A stretch of DNA of 64,000 bases from Mikania micrantha (GCA_009363875.1 CM018680.1:66992639-67056638), one strand, 5' to 3'; shown: positions 23,594 to 33,434, numbered from the stretch's first letter. The notes: a model not told the origin generated them from the sequence alone. Program-made: numbers and translations.

Positions 23594-26500
23594 CATTAAA
23601 CTATATTTGAGTTATTAATTTGGAATCTTAAAAATAAAAATATGGTATAACATTAAACCATTTTTTTATTCAAATCCACTTTTTATGCAATTTAATGTGG
23701 ATAAATATTTATTTTCAAGATTTCGACTTAACACAAGAATGTAACAAGAAAATAAAAGGTTTGGGTTTAGTATTAATGGGTTTGGGTCAAGTTCATGTTG
23801 AACTTGCTAACCTATTTATCTAAACAAGTGAGGACCGTGTCAACTTGGACAGGTTCACACATTGACCCGCTTAACCCAATTATATGTATTTGATTATTTT
23901 TTAATGTGTTTTATGTTGGCTTTGTTGGCTGTTTAATGTTAAAAGATGAAACGAAAAATTAGCAAGGAATTTTATTATTAAACATTTAAACATAATATTT
24001 TTTGTGTATTTGTATTTTTTTGTTATAAAATTATACTTCTAAAAGCATTTATATTCTAAAAAAATAAAAATAAAATAAAAAAATTCGAGATAAGCGGGTT
24101 GTGTTTAGGTTCGTATATATGACACAATAATCCGGTTCAGGTAGTGTTCGAGACCAATGAGACATTGCCTCAATGGTACCCAAGATTTTTCCAAATGGGA
24201 GGTCTTGGGTTCAAATCCTTCCCGCAAAGAAATAGGGGTCTGAGGGGGTCAGTGGTTTTCCCAGCGTGGTTTTCTCCTGGGGTGGTTGTGTTGGCTTATG
24301 GGAGGTCTAGCCGTCTAAGTAACTAGACATTGGTGACATGGGCTGAAAACAGTGGGTTTATACGATTAAGACCTTCGCCGTTGTAGCGTTCGAGTTTATG
24401 TTAAATTTCCGTGTTCATGTCTCCCAAGATGATTCTGAAAAACATGTGCTCATATATATTTAACTTAATTAATCTTTGAAGTATTTTGTATTGAAGTTAC
24501 ATGGGAATAGGAGAGAAGGGCATGCAGGCTTTTTACTTTTTTGTTGAATCAATAAGAAATCCACAAGAAGACCCTATTATTTTTCATTTTCCCGGAGGTC
24601 CTGGGGCTTCTTCTTTAGTTACTTTCATATATGAAACAGGTATACATATATACACACACAATGTATTTGTTTTCTCTTATACCATTCCGACCATATTTAT
24701 GCCTTTAAAATTAATGAAAAAAATTAACAATTTTGAATAATGCATGTTTTTTTCATATTTTAATAACTAACTAGTGTTAATCTCGCGCGTGTTGCGGCGC
24801 GATAGACTGCTAACCAACAAATGATATTTTCATATGGAATTAAAATAGTAGTTCTATCATCCAAAAATGTACTGAGAAGGATTTTTTCGACGAATAGGCT
24901 GACAAATTTAAATCCATTTGAGATCCTTTTAGCAATTATTGTTGAAAATCTTCTTCGTTTTTATAAAGTCATTTCCTTTCATAATCACATCCTTATTAAC
25001 CTGCAATTTAAAAAAGTTGAAATAATCAAGCGGTCATCAAACATGTTTCATGAGTTTACAAGTAAATTATTCAATGAAAATGAAATCGTGTTCGCAATAG
25101 CAGATAATACAATTAGGGTTTTTTCTTCTCTTTCTTTTTCCAAAACTAGAAGAAACAAATAAATTAATCTTTGAAGTATTTTGTATCAAAGTTATATGAG
25201 AATAGGAGAGAAGGGCATGAAGATTTTTTACAGTTTTGTTGAATAGATACGAAATCTACAAGAAGACCCTCTTATTTTTCATTTTCTAGGAGGTCTTGAG
25301 GCTTATTCTTTAGTTACTTACCTATATGAAACAGGTATACATACACACACAATACGCACTTAGGAGATCAAGGATGCATGTGAGAAGTGTTCAATGAAAG
25401 GAGGGGAGTAGACGGTGGATGTGAATTTTACACTTGAGGAAGTGTTTCAACATGAAACCTAAATGTGGGGCTCCATAGATAAAAACCATTTTTTTTTTAA
25501 AAAATAAGTCCAACGATTTTTTTCCCAAAAAAAATCTAATAATTGTTTTCACTCATACAAATACTCATTCATACAAACTAAAATTTCACATCAAATATTT
25601 AAAAAACAAAATTTTATTAGAAAAATAGAAAAAGAAATGGTTATTTGAAAGAGAAAGATGCATGTGAGAAACATGTGTTGGGGCTAAAAAGAAGAGAGAA
25701 AATGTGTATGTGAAAAGAATAATTAAAAAGCAAAGGTAACATTAATGATTAGAATGCATGTCTTAAATACACCCGCTTGTATTACGGGAGTCTAAGTGCT
25801 CACAGTGACGATTAGAATGCATGTCTTAAATACATCCGCTTTTATTACGGGAGTCTAAATCCTGGTATTATCTTCTTCTTCTTTTTTAATTATTGTTAAA
25901 ATATTGTTGTATGTGTTCTATATGACATGGAAACTTAACTAAAAATACAGATTGGTGGTAACATTTATATATTAATCGGGTTTCTTTATTTATAAAAAAT
26001 CATTTGAGTTTGGATTAGGTACAGTCTTAGTAGGGCGTGTAGGTATGAAATCTATAAAATCAGATGATATTGCATTCACCAATGATCGTCAGCTCAAGTA
26101 ATTGAGTAAATGTACCATGTGACTTTAAATTTGGGAGGTCACGAATTCAAATTCTTACATAAACAATGATGGGGTTTCATGCTAGGTTAGAGTGTTTTTT
26201 CTCACTTATGGTGGTTTCCTCCTATAGGATGTGAATATTATTTGGTGGTTTTATGACATGTGATCCAAATTGTTGTTAAAAAAAAGTGACATTGCATTCA
26301 TGATTAATGTAGGTCCACTTCTAATTAACACCGACGATCTCACGTTAACTTTGAATCCAAACGCATGGACACAGGTTCACATGTTTAATTATTTTTACAA
26401 TAATTCAATTCTCAAGGTGAGCTTTAATATGATTATAACTAATCAATTGTTGTAATTTTATAGATGGCTAATATGGTATTCGTAGATATGCCAGCTGGTA

Positions 26501-27336
26501 CTGGTTTTTCTTATGCTGAAACCCAAGAAGGGTGGGTTAGCAGTGATACAATTCAAGTTGCCAATTATAAAGACTTTATTAAAAAGGTTAAAGTAATTAT
26601 ATTTATAATCCTAAATTTATCACAACTATTTTTTATATAAATATGATTCGAGGGTAAAAAACATCTTCAAACAATCATTCCGTGTTGAATATCAATAGAT
26701 GATTCTTTTATTCTATTTTTCCTTGGTGTTCAGGAAAACATATGTTATTAGAGTCTGATTTGAGACCTTTAGTCTTCTTTTGCAGTAAACATTGTCTTTT
26801 GGTAATAACTTGCAGTTTCTGTGTGACAATCCAAAGTTTTTGGAAAATCCATTATACATATCAGGAATTTCGTACTCGGGCATTATTGTTCCAAAAGTCA
26901 CTTTAGAATTATATGAAGGTAACTAATATATATTTTTTTTCTCGCCGTTCAAAATAATAATAATAATAATAATAATGATATTTCTTTTATTTTACCTTAA
27001 TTTCAATGTTGTAGATAAAGGTATGATATGATAACATTAATTTATAGGTAATGAGCATGGAGACCAACCAGCCGTCAACATTCAAGTAATCATTAAACCT
27101 TTCAAACTTTAATACATTATTTACAAAATTTCAAATTTGCGTTTTACGTTATATTTTAGGGTGTTCAGTTTTTTAACTGAATTCACAAAACTCAAAATTT
27201 GATTAGATTTTAATTTGAAAATCATCAATTTAAAATTCGGTTTAAATTTTCACATTTGAATTTTATCCGATTCGAAGTCTGATATTAAATTTCAAATTTG
27301 TGATTTTTCAATTTAATTCAAGATTTAAATTAGAAA

Positions 27337-27368
<32 letters not shown>

Positions 27369-30300
27369 GTATTACATATATATAGCTTGTTTAATATATA
27401 TAAAATATGAACTTTATAATGGGCTATTTTTTTAAGTTTGTATTAGATGTTTTGAATGTTTAACGTTATCATTAGTTTTGTAAAAAATTAAGCTTTAAAC
27501 AAATTATTTAGGTAAATTCAAATTGAATCAACTCGAATTCAATTTGAATTCTGAATTTGTATGTAAACAAATTTCGAATTTGTTATTGAATTCAAATTCG
27601 AATCGAATATGAATCCTGCTCAAAAATTAAAAATTCGATTTTTTAAACACCCTTGTTATGCTTTAGAAACAATTTGAACACAATCACATATTTACTCCTA
27701 ACTATAAAAGTTTAACATAACTTCTAGAAGACGATACAGCAACATGCCGAAAACCCTTCAAATAATTATTAATAATACATTACAATGAAATAGATGAAAT
27801 AATAAAACACACAAGGAAAATAAATAAATCATTACAATTTACTAAAATTAAAATTCAAAATATTCTTAACTAATAAAGGGTGTGGTCATGAGTCGGTTCC
27901 TAGAAGGGTCGGGCATGATACCAATACAAACTGCATTACAATCCCAAAATCATGAGAGAGAAGGGTACGATAGAAATTTAAACAAAAAAATATAAAATAA
28001 GATGAAAAGGCAAAAAAGAGTGAGGATATAGTTTCAAAAAGATTACTGGTAATTATATGCCTATTTATTATATGATTTCGATCATTTGATTCACCACACA
28101 AACAACCTTTATTTTTATTAATTTTAAGATCATGTGTAGTGGTCATCCCACTTTAATTCCACCCCACCGAAATTTTCTGTCACGTCATCATTTTCACTGA
28201 AAATCTTAAAAAACCTCATATTGGTCACCCCACTAAAAATGTGAGAGAGGAGAAAGCGGGGTGTGAGAGGTCGTGAAACGGGGAGCGGGAGCCGCTGGGA
28301 GGGGGCGGTGTTCCCGCCTGGCCTCGTGAAGCCGCCGGATCCCGCCCTTCACGCGGGGTGTGTATTACGGTTGGTCGAATACGATTATTTTATTTTTTTC
28401 TCTTGTTACCTTATACCAAACACGCTTTTAATGTTTTTAAACTTGAATGTAGGGTTACATTCTTTGCAGTCCTCTCACGAATAAGTTCATGGATTTCAAT
28501 TCAAGAATTGAATACGCTCATCGTATGGCACTCATATCGGACGATATTTACGAGGTGATATGATCTTACTACTTTAATTACATAAAATTGTTGAACTGAA
28601 TTGCTAAGTTACATGTTTGTAGTCGGCAATAAACAATTGTAATGGTAATTATGTGGACACTATTCAAGCCAATTCCGTCTGCAGCAAAAGCCTTCAAAGT
28701 TATGAAGAGGTGCGAACTACAAACTCTTGTATCAAAACAAATGAACTTTGTGAACATGACTAATGCTAGAAAATTCAACTTGCAGTGCACAAGCCGTATT
28801 AATTTTGACAACATTCTGGAGCCAGTTTTGGATGACGACGAATATGATGTAATCTTTCTCACTCTCCCTCCCTCTCTCTATATGTGTACACATATATAGT
28901 TAGTATCAAATGAAAATTTGATCTTTAATTATTTAAAAACCAAAAAACCATATACAATCCTTTCATTTAATATAATTTATTAGTGGATAAGATTAAATGT
29001 TAACTCTTAAGGTTATAAGATTAAAATAAATGAGTGGACTATGTTTGGCTTTTTAGTTTTGAAATTTATGCCATGAAACATGTGTATGCGTCTGTGTGTG
29101 TCAAATTAGTATAAAATATATTATACTAACAAACACAAAATGAGTGTATTTTCATGTCATGTCTAGAATTGATGCCCATAAAAAAAATATATCAATCACA
29201 TTTTTCTATACATCGCATAACAACAAAACATCAAGATCTAGCATGTGTTATTAAACAATATAGTTTAACGATCAAAATTTCGTCACTTCTTGTAGCTGTT
29301 GCAGGTTTACATTTGTGATTTGTACTTTTATATGCATATAGAAAGAAGCGCGAACCAAATTATGATACTCAAAAGACAATAATAAATTAAAAATCCTAAG
29401 CACACAAATTAACCTTACTTTAGTGATTATGTTCTTCTTGTTGATTTTTAACCCCTATTTTGTTGACAGCGTCAGATGCTTAAGACACAAAGGGAGAGTC
29501 TTAAGTCTAAGTGAAAGGCACTTAAAAATCATGGGTTCTTTTTAAGGATTATAGTATAAATATATCGTATATAAGGGCTTTAATTAGACACATTTTAGAT
29601 TTGTTTTGGGATAGTTTAGGTTGTTTTAGATTGATTTAGGGGTTGTTTGGTAGCATTTGAATCGGTCTGAATCTAAATGGTTCAAATTCAGACCGTTTGT
29701 TTGGTGCAAAAAAAAAAAAACACATCTGAATGGGGTAGAATGTCTGAACCAAGGTCTGAATGGTTCAGACTTGAGATGGAGTCTGAATGGCTTCATGACC
29801 ACCACCGCAACAGCCCACCGACTGCCACTGCTCCATGACCACCACTGCCCCACGACCACCACTGCCACGGAATCACGGCTTTAGGGTTTGAATCGACGAC
29901 CACAACCACTGAATCACCAAATCATTGCTCCATCACCACCACGAACCACGGTTTTAGGGTTCGAGTCATTGCTCCACGACCACCACGAACCACGGTTTTA
30001 GGGTTCGAATCGACGACCCAGGGCTGTGGGTTCTGCGATGGTGCGATGGAGAGGGTTCGACGGTCGAGGGGCGGGAGGGCGACGGTGGGGGCTCGACGAC
30101 CGCAGATGGAGGCGATGGTGATGGCGTCGACGGAGGAGGGGCGAGAGGGCGACGGGTGACGGGTGATGGGCTGGATGAGAGGGGCAAGAGGGGAGACGGT
30201 GGGGGCTCTGGGTTTTGAAAATTTTTTATTTTTTATTTACATTCAGATGTTAAATCAAATAGTATTAACCAATTCAACACTTAATGATTTAGACCCTCTT

Positions 30301-33300
30301 AGCCATTCAGACATTTTAAACATTCAGCACTTAATGGTTTAGATTCAACTAAACGCCCCTTAGGCTTGTTCAAGGCTAGTGTAATTATTTCATGCATGCT
30401 TAAATGATTTTTAGGGGGAATTCAATATGAAAATATATGTGTGACTGAAAATGGGCCTTTAGAAGTGAAGCAGTAGGGTTGCACCTAATGGCCCAAGCGT
30501 ACACCTTGTGGGCTTTTTATAACAATGGTTATACCGTTCCTCTTTGTTTCTGTTTCATATTGGACTGTCACTTAGGAGCTGCATTTGTAGAATGTAGTAA
30601 CGAACACATTGGCTATTTGTGTGACTTTGGAAGTTCAAAGCCAAATCGACATTAGGGTTCTCCACTTCATCCCATACAATAGTTTGCTTCAAGTATATTT
30701 TATACTGAAGCTAGTTCATTAACACCACACCAATAAAATTTTATATATGTAAGCTCTAGCCTTTTATGATCTTACAATGACATTATGGTCAAGGCAGGCT
30801 TATAATATAACAAAAAAGCCCTATCTTAGGCCTTCAAAATGAAGGGGCCCCAAATTTTTAGGGTAAATCAATTTTTTTAGTTGTAACGGATTCCAATTGT
30901 GGTAAAATTTATAGTTGTTTTTATATTTGTAATTAATAAGTTTGACAAAATAGGCGGTCTGAATCAAGATAGGTAACAACCAATATATCATAATAGGTTC
31001 TGGTCAGGAGACTAATTTCCCTAGAAGATGTAAACACACACTTTTTCATAAAAAAACATGATCTGAGTTAAGTTACATGTCCACATATAGTGACATGATG
31101 ATTTCTTGGAGGTCGACAAAGCAAACCCTCTCAACATCTTGAAAGGAGACACAAGGAAACACATCTTGTCAAAGATTTCTTAACATATAAAAAACCATTG
31201 AAAAATTAATCTTCATCAGATTAATTGAAACAATTATTACAAAAGTTCATACTATGCAAACATAGAGACACGTATTGTGTTAGGTATCACACATGCACAC
31301 ACAAATACACACAAAAAGGTAGTAAATCAACATAAGAGAATTAACTTGGTTTGGTCAGTGTGACATACGTCTACAAGCAGCAACTAGGGTTTGTATTATT
31401 ATTAGGTGCTTAAGGAATTACAAGTTAAATTTGCAATATGGCAAGGAGATACAAATAGAGTTTCTTACTTAAGTTACAAGCTATGCCTAACGTGTATGAC
31501 AGCCAATTAGGGTTAGCTGGCTATAAGCTTCCACACATAACATGTTAGTTTGTAAGAGAAAATTATCACACACACACATATACACACACACACACACACA
31601 TATTAATCATACTTCTATTTTTAGTGTTAACAAAAAGTTACTTAATTATGATGAAATAAAAGTGACAAATGAATGACATGATACTTTCCCTACTATGTTT
31701 TACTTTACGTGTTTGCAAATCAAATGAAATTAAAGCAGCCATTATGATCCTGTTAGGTTGGGACTTTGGCTTTAAATAATTGGGGGAACATGGAAGCTGT
31801 ACAACAAGCCCTCAATGTTCACCAAGTATGTAATCAAGTGCTTTTTGTTGTAAAAATTACAAGTAGTTTAGCTATATATATCATTGCATCTCATTCCATA
31901 AATTTTATTATAGGGAATGGTTGGAAAGTTTGAGGAAATCAACTCCACCTTACATTACAACCAAGGAAAGAATGACACAGTTTGTTACGCTTATGACATC
32001 TTTAGTAGTTACTCATATCATAAGAAACTTTCTACTAAAAGTTGTCGAGCTTTGATATTCAGGTAATGCACCTACGCCCTCACTCTCAAACTCTCTAACA
32101 TAATTTCATTGTATTCATTTCAAAGGCGGCACAGTGGAGGGGCAAACACGACCTCTGTCCCGGGTCCATTTTTACGGGTCACAAAATTTTCGCTATATAT
32201 GCATACATATAAATTCATTTAAAAGAGAAACAACAAGTTGCAGGAAAATAAAAAGAACTATTTTATAAACACATGATTTAAAAGGAAATAATTATCTTTA
32301 AAGCATAAGAAGTTACTTTTATGCCCATTAAACTAGGTTGTTCATTAGTTCGGTTAATGTTTATTTGGTTCAATTTTCAATTTTTTTCCCTATTCGAAAA
32401 TTGAACTAAATTCAGGATGTGCTTTTGGTTCGGTTTCGGTTAAAACCAAACAAACTGATTAAAAACCAAATAAACCGAATTCAACCTAATAAACCGAATA
32501 AACTGATCCAAATAAATTAAATTCAACCTTATACATTATTAATAAAATAATAAATTTAAATCGGAATTCAGTTTAATGGGTTAACCGAATAAACTAAATT
32601 AAAAAAAATTCAAATCAATAACCGAAGTTCATAATTCGAATATGGTTAGGAATTGTACAGAAAACCGAATTCAGATTCGGATACCGTTAGGAACCGAACT
32701 GAAAACCGAATTCAGAGTTTGATTGGGTTTTTTTTGAATACTTGACTTTCATGTTTGAATTCTATAGGGGCCTTTTTTCCGGCTCGTCCTAGGCACCTTA
32801 ATTCTTAGGGGCGTCACTGATTCATTTGATTAAATATGTGTTTATTGATTGATAGTGGGGATCATGATTTAACATTTCCATATGTTGGCGTTGAGCAATG
32901 GATAGCTTCTCTGAATCTTGAAGTTGAAGCACCATGGAAACCGTTCTACGTTGACAATCAAGTTGGAGGGTGAGATAGGGTTCCATGCACTAATCAAAGA
33001 AAAATATGAGTTATTATAACTTGTTTCATATTAATGTTCTTAAGTGATTAATTATTTTTATTAAGGTTTTACAACTGTGGTTTTTCTTTTTCCTCATGCA
33101 GATATCTAACAAAATACGCACTAAATAATTATTCTTTGACATACGCTACGGTTAAGGTGAGAAACAACCATCACAATCTTCTCTACTGATTTAATGTAGT
33201 ATACTATTTTCTTAGTTTTAAAAACACTATAGAAGTGAAATCATGAATTTTATGTTGAAATTCTTGAAAATTTATATGTTCTATATAATGTAGTATATGG

Positions 33301-33434
33301 TACATAAAGAATGTTCTAATGCAATCGGACTTTTACAGGGAGCAGGTCATGTAGTTGAGATTTACAAGCCTAAAGAATCTTTTGTATTGGTACAAAGCTG
33401 GTTTTCTTCACAAGGCCATTCAAGCGATGCTTAG
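16667..33434 (+). CDS. Serine carboxypeptidase-like protein (SCPL), 14 exons, 442 aa when joined
   Basis: Alpha/beta hydrolase of peptidase family S10, secreted or vacuolar; plant members are peptidases or acyltransferases using glucose esters. Exons: 16667-16791, 24497-24639, 26313-26374, 26464-26586, 26816-26918, 27048-27085, 28453-28554, 28623-28709, 28786-28848, 31757-31825, 31914-32062, 32856-32969, 33102-33156, 33339-33434. All introns are GT-AG and all phases agree; the exons total 1,329 bases. Motifs by residue: signal peptide about 1-18; GDLPFKLETG to 42; oxyanion loop GGPG 75-78; GTGFSYA about 125; Ser170 in GISYSG; GDHD 356-359; His415 in GAGH. Oddities: the usual GDSYSG has Ile for Asp, and GGPGCS has Ala for Cys, so activity is uncertain. 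Length is at the short end for the family. Whether it is expressed, and which exon 1 it uses, is open. Confidence 0.82.
17052..17112 (+). pseudogene. Decayed third copy of SCPL exon 1 (3' part)
   Basis: GTTGTTAGAAGACTTC... through ACTGGGTACAC matches the end of exon 1 with substitutions and an extra insertion after GACTTC. The following intron sequence (GATTATGGTTCTAAAC, GGTGTATATATGCTTACAAA) matches that after copy 2, showing tandem duplication. In-frame stops (TAG, TAA) make it non-functional. Confidence 0.75.
17568..18028. mobile_element. Hairpin MITE in (TA)n, with an inserted sequence
   Basis: A 461-bp element with ends GGGGATGTTTCTTTTGTTAA and TTAACAAAAGAACCATCCCC; arms run about 160 bp each. 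The centre (about 17739-17830) holds extra sequence with CCTCTTA and TTAAGAGGC, resembling the PIF-type element at 57463. Confidence 0.85.
18059..18439. mobile_element. Near-perfect hairpin MITE in (TA)n
   Basis: A 381-bp element whose arms (for example GAACACTATGTTCTTTTATG and its complement) pair over about 165 bp. It has the shared CACCGTTT box near the loop found in related copies at 21340 and 61447. Confidence 0.88.
18618..18974. mobile_element. Decayed hairpin MITE of the same group
   Basis: Arms with ACATAATTGTAATACATCTA and TTATCATCGTTTGA versus CAAACGGTGATGAATTTAC; the right edge CATCCCC abuts TATATA. The left edge is approximate, where it meets the outer hairpin element. Confidence 0.65.
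19171..19436. mobile_element. Hairpin MITE in (TA)n
   Basis: A 266-bp element with ends CAGGATAGTTCAATTGTTAA and TTAACAATTGATCATTCCTC. It has the same ACCGAATAACTACATC core as the copy at 15446. Confidence 0.85.
19437..20225. other. SCPL intron 1 sequence, nothing assigned
   Basis: AT-rich; the short minus-strand frames here show no family motif. Confidence 0.5.
20241..20336 (+). mobile_element. 5'-truncated SINE
   Basis: Ninety-six bases ending ACATTCGCCGGTC plus an A run, flanked by the 15-bp duplication AATGCGAAAATAAAA (20226-20240 and 20337-20351). The tail resembles that of the SINE at 24153 (GACCTTCGCCG). Confidence 0.85.
20394..20425 (-). mobile_element. Very short SINE 3' fragment
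   Basis: A 32-bp tail (on the minus strand ACGATTGAGAACTTCACCGT plus an A run) flanked by TGAAACCAC at 20385-20393 and 20426-20434. It matches the tail region CACGATTGAGAC of the SINE 90 bp upstream but in opposite orientation. Confidence 0.7.
20435..21339. other. SCPL intron 1 sequence, nothing assigned
   Basis: No exon or element boundary recognised; ends in a CT/TA microsatellite. Confidence 0.5.
21340..21646. mobile_element. Hairpin MITE in (TA)n, shortened right arm
   Basis: A 307-bp relative of the 18059 element: ATCAAATAATAACTCAC at the left and its counterpart GTTATTATTTGAACACTTCC at the right; GAACACTATGTTCTTTTATG is present only in the left arm. Confidence 0.8.
21647..22329. other. 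SCPL intron 1 sequence, nothing assigned
   Basis: Starts with (TA)n. No gene or repeat boundary supported. Confidence 0.45.
22330..22428. mobile_element. MITE right-arm fragment
   Basis: TTAAAGTTATCTGGGTTATTGC... matches the right arm of the 21340 element; no left arm is present. Confidence 0.6.
22436..22754 (-). mobile_element. Small non-autonomous Helitron
   Basis: On the minus strand it begins TCAATACTATAC after an A and ends with the hairpin CTTGTGTAATACACAG, a short spacer and CTAG before a T. This is the Helitron rule: 5' TC, 3' hairpin plus CTRR, insertion between A and T. No captured gene seen in 319 bp. Confidence 0.7.
22755..23117. other. SCPL intron 1 sequence with dispersed repeat
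   Basis: Contains the AAATCAATGGCTCACATAG phrase also seen at about 14187. No gene. Confidence 0.45.
23118..23528. mobile_element. Hairpin MITE in (TA)n
   Basis: A 411-bp element with arms carrying GTTGAGCTCAAAAAAC... and its degenerate complement GGTTTTCTCAAC; inner arm AATGACC... is paired. It is followed by a (TA)31-type tract at 23529-23592. Confidence 0.75.
23529..23592. repeat. Long (TA)n microsatellite
   Basis: About 64 bases of TA repeat directly at the MITE edge. Confidence 0.95.
24153..24384 (+). mobile_element. tRNA-derived SINE
   Basis: A 232-bp retroposon flanked by AGTGTTCGAG (24143-24152) and AGCGTTCGAG (24385-24394). B-box GGTTCAAATCC at about 24209, and an A-box-like ATTGCCTCAATGGTACC some 40 bp before it. 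It lies in SCPL intron 1, close to exon 2. Confidence 0.82.
24497..24639 (+). CDS. SCPL exon 2
   Basis: The acceptor TTGAAG precedes T-TAC-ATG, completing GGT-Tyr-Met from exon 1. It encodes GIGEKGMQAFYFFVESIRNP, EDPIIFHFPGGPGASS and ends YETG across a GT donor at 24640 (phase 1). GGPG forms the oxyanion hole in the family; the Cys that usually follows is Ala. Confidence 0.9.
24771..25160 (-). mobile_element. Helitron-like 3' terminus between the exon 2 copies
   Basis: On the minus strand, a GC-rich hairpin (CGCGCCGCAACACGCGCG) is followed by AGATTAACA and CTAG before a T, the Helitron 3' pattern. The 5' end was not identified, so the right boundary is only the start of the duplicated exon 2 segment. 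Confidence 0.45.
25192..25334 (+). pseudogene. Decayed second copy of SCPL exon 2
   Basis: Same length and context as exon 2, including upstream ATTAATCTTTGAAGTATTTT and downstream GTATACAT. An in-frame TAG at 25244-25246 and the changed GGPG region (CTAGGAGGTCTTGAGG) show it is dead. A splice product using it would be truncated. Confidence 0.85.
25351..25860. repeat. Inverted-repeat stretch with a 62-bp tandem duplication
   Basis: CGATTAGAATGCATGTCTTA... is repeated at about 25748 and 25810, each copy ending ATTACGGGAGTCTAA. GCACTTAGGAGA at 25355 is an imperfect inverted partner of TCTAAGTGCTC at 25791, so this may be a decayed MITE. Confidence 0.5.
26079..26287 (+). mobile_element. tRNA-derived SINE next to the exon 3 splice site
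   Basis: A 209-bp element flanked by GATATTGCATTCA (26066-26078) and GACATTGCATTCA (26288-26300). B-box-like GAATTCAAATTCT, A-box-like GCTCAAGTAATTGAG, and an A-rich end. It lies only 25 bp before exon 3. Confidence 0.82.
26313..26374 (+). CDS. SCPL exon 3
   Basis: The acceptor TTAATGTAG joins to give G-PLLINTDDLTLTLNPNAWTQ, matching the family GPL...LNPYSWTK segment. GT donor at 26375, phase 0. Confidence 0.9.
26464..26586 (+). CDS. SCPL exon 4
   Basis: Encodes MANMVFVDMPAGTGFSYAET and SSDTIQVANYKDFIKK; the GTGFSYA motif is a family hallmark. Acceptor TTTTATAG, donor GTTAAA. Confidence 0.93.
26816..26918 (+). CDS. SCPL exon 5 (nucleophile Ser)
   Basis: Encodes FLCDNPKFLENPLYISGISY and SGIIVPKVTLELYE. 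The nucleophile Ser is in GISYSG, where most relatives have GDSYSG; the Asp-to-Ile change is notable. GT donor at 26919, phase 1. Confidence 0.93.
27048..27085 (+). CDS. SCPL exon 6
   Basis: Thirty-eight bases: G-NEHGDQPAVNIQ, matching the family GNE.G.KP.INLQ segment. Acceptor TTTATAG, donor GTAATC. Confidence 0.88.
27158..27653. mobile_element. AT-rich inverted-repeat element in SCPL intron 6
   Basis: Ends AGGGTGTTCAGTTTTTTAAC and TTTTTTAAACACCCT are imperfect inverted copies; the interior is made of AATTTGAATT-like repeats. No clear target duplication. Confidence 0.5.
28136..28370. other. GC-rich patch in SCPL intron 6, possibly a decayed MITE
   Basis: Starts GTAGTGGTCATCCCACTT and turns sharply GC-rich at 28255-28365, unlike all neighbouring DNA. 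No paired terminal repeats could be shown. Confidence 0.3.
28453..28554 (+). CDS. SCPL exon 7
   Basis: The acceptor TGAATGTAG leads into GYILCSPLTNKFMDFNSRIE and YAHRMALISDDIYE, the family GYLLGNP...F.HGMGLISDE segment. A second AG inside (TTTGCAG) would lose the GYIL start and is less likely. Confidence 0.92.
28623..28709 (+). CDS. SCPL exon 8
   Basis: Encodes SAINNCNGNYVDTIQANSVC and SKSLQSYEE, matching the C.G.YV....N..C segment. Donor GTGCGA. Confidence 0.9.
28786..28848 (+). CDS. SCPL exon 9
   Basis: After a 76-bp intron ending TTGCAG: CTSRINFDNILEPVLDDDEY D, the family ...ILEP segment ending in the acidic linker. GT donor at 28849, phase 0. Confidence 0.85.
28849..29638 (+). other. 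SCPL intron 9, first part
   Basis: No exon supported. A short candidate at 29470 is discussed under rejected items. Confidence 0.5.
29639..30359. mobile_element. PIF/Harbinger-type non-autonomous element with GC-rich core
   Basis: A 721-bp element flanked by TTA (29636-29638, 30360-30362) with ends GGGGTTGTTTGGTAGC and ACTAAACGCCCC. Subterminal CTGAATGG/CCATTCAGA motifs repeat in both orientations. The centre (29795-30210) is GC-rich with repeated CGACGACC and GGTTTTAGGGTTCGA phrases. A second member is at 33885. Confidence 0.75.
30363..31756 (+). other. SCPL intron 9, last part
   Basis: No exon or complete element recognised; CA microsatellites near 31570-31600. Confidence 0.5.
31757..31825 (+). 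CDS. SCPL exon 10
   Basis: The acceptor CCTGTTAG joins VGTLALNNWGNMEAVQQALN VHQ in frame to exon 9. It matches the WAN...V..ALH.. helix of the family. Donor GTATGT. Confidence 0.88.
31914..32062 (+). CDS. SCPL exon 11
   Basis: Encodes GMVGKFEEINSTLHYNQGKN, DTVCYAYDIFSSYSYHKKLS and RALIFS; the family pattern G....W..CN..L.Y..D..S...YH..L...GYR.LIYSGDHD is clear. GT donor at 32063, phase 2. Confidence 0.93.
32121..32819. mobile_element. Non-autonomous hAT element in SCPL intron 11
   Basis: A 699-bp element flanked by perfect 8-bp ATTCATTT (32113-32120, 32820-32827). Ends CAAAGGCGGCACAGTGG and GGGGCGTCACTG are imperfect inverted repeats starting CA and ending TG, as in hAT. No transposase frame. 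Confidence 0.85.
32856..32969 (+). CDS. SCPL exon 12 (catalytic Asp motif)
   Basis: Completes SGDHD, then LTFPYVGVEQWIASLNLEVE and APWKPFYVDNQVGG; the GDHD segment supplies the catalytic Asp. GT donor at 32970, phase 2. Confidence 0.93.
33102..33156 (+). CDS. SCPL exon 13
   Basis: Encodes YLTKYALNNYSLTYATVK, matching Y...Y.....LTYATVKG. Acceptor CATGCAG, donor GTGAGA. Confidence 0.92.
33339..33434 (+). CDS. SCPL exon 14 (catalytic His, stop)
   Basis: Encodes GAGHVVEIYKPKESFVLVQS and WFSSQGHSSDA, stop TAG 33432-33434. The His in GAGH completes the triad; family members end shortly after W.S, as here. Confidence 0.93.
   Translation, partial: GAGHVVEIYKPKESFVLVQSWFSSQGHSSDA

Noticed and set aside
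29470..29514. Candidate extra SCPL exon after TTGTTGACAG
   Set aside because: Runs into TGA at 29512 after 14 codons, and its possible donor is in the wrong phase. Leaving it out joins exons 9 and 10 in frame.
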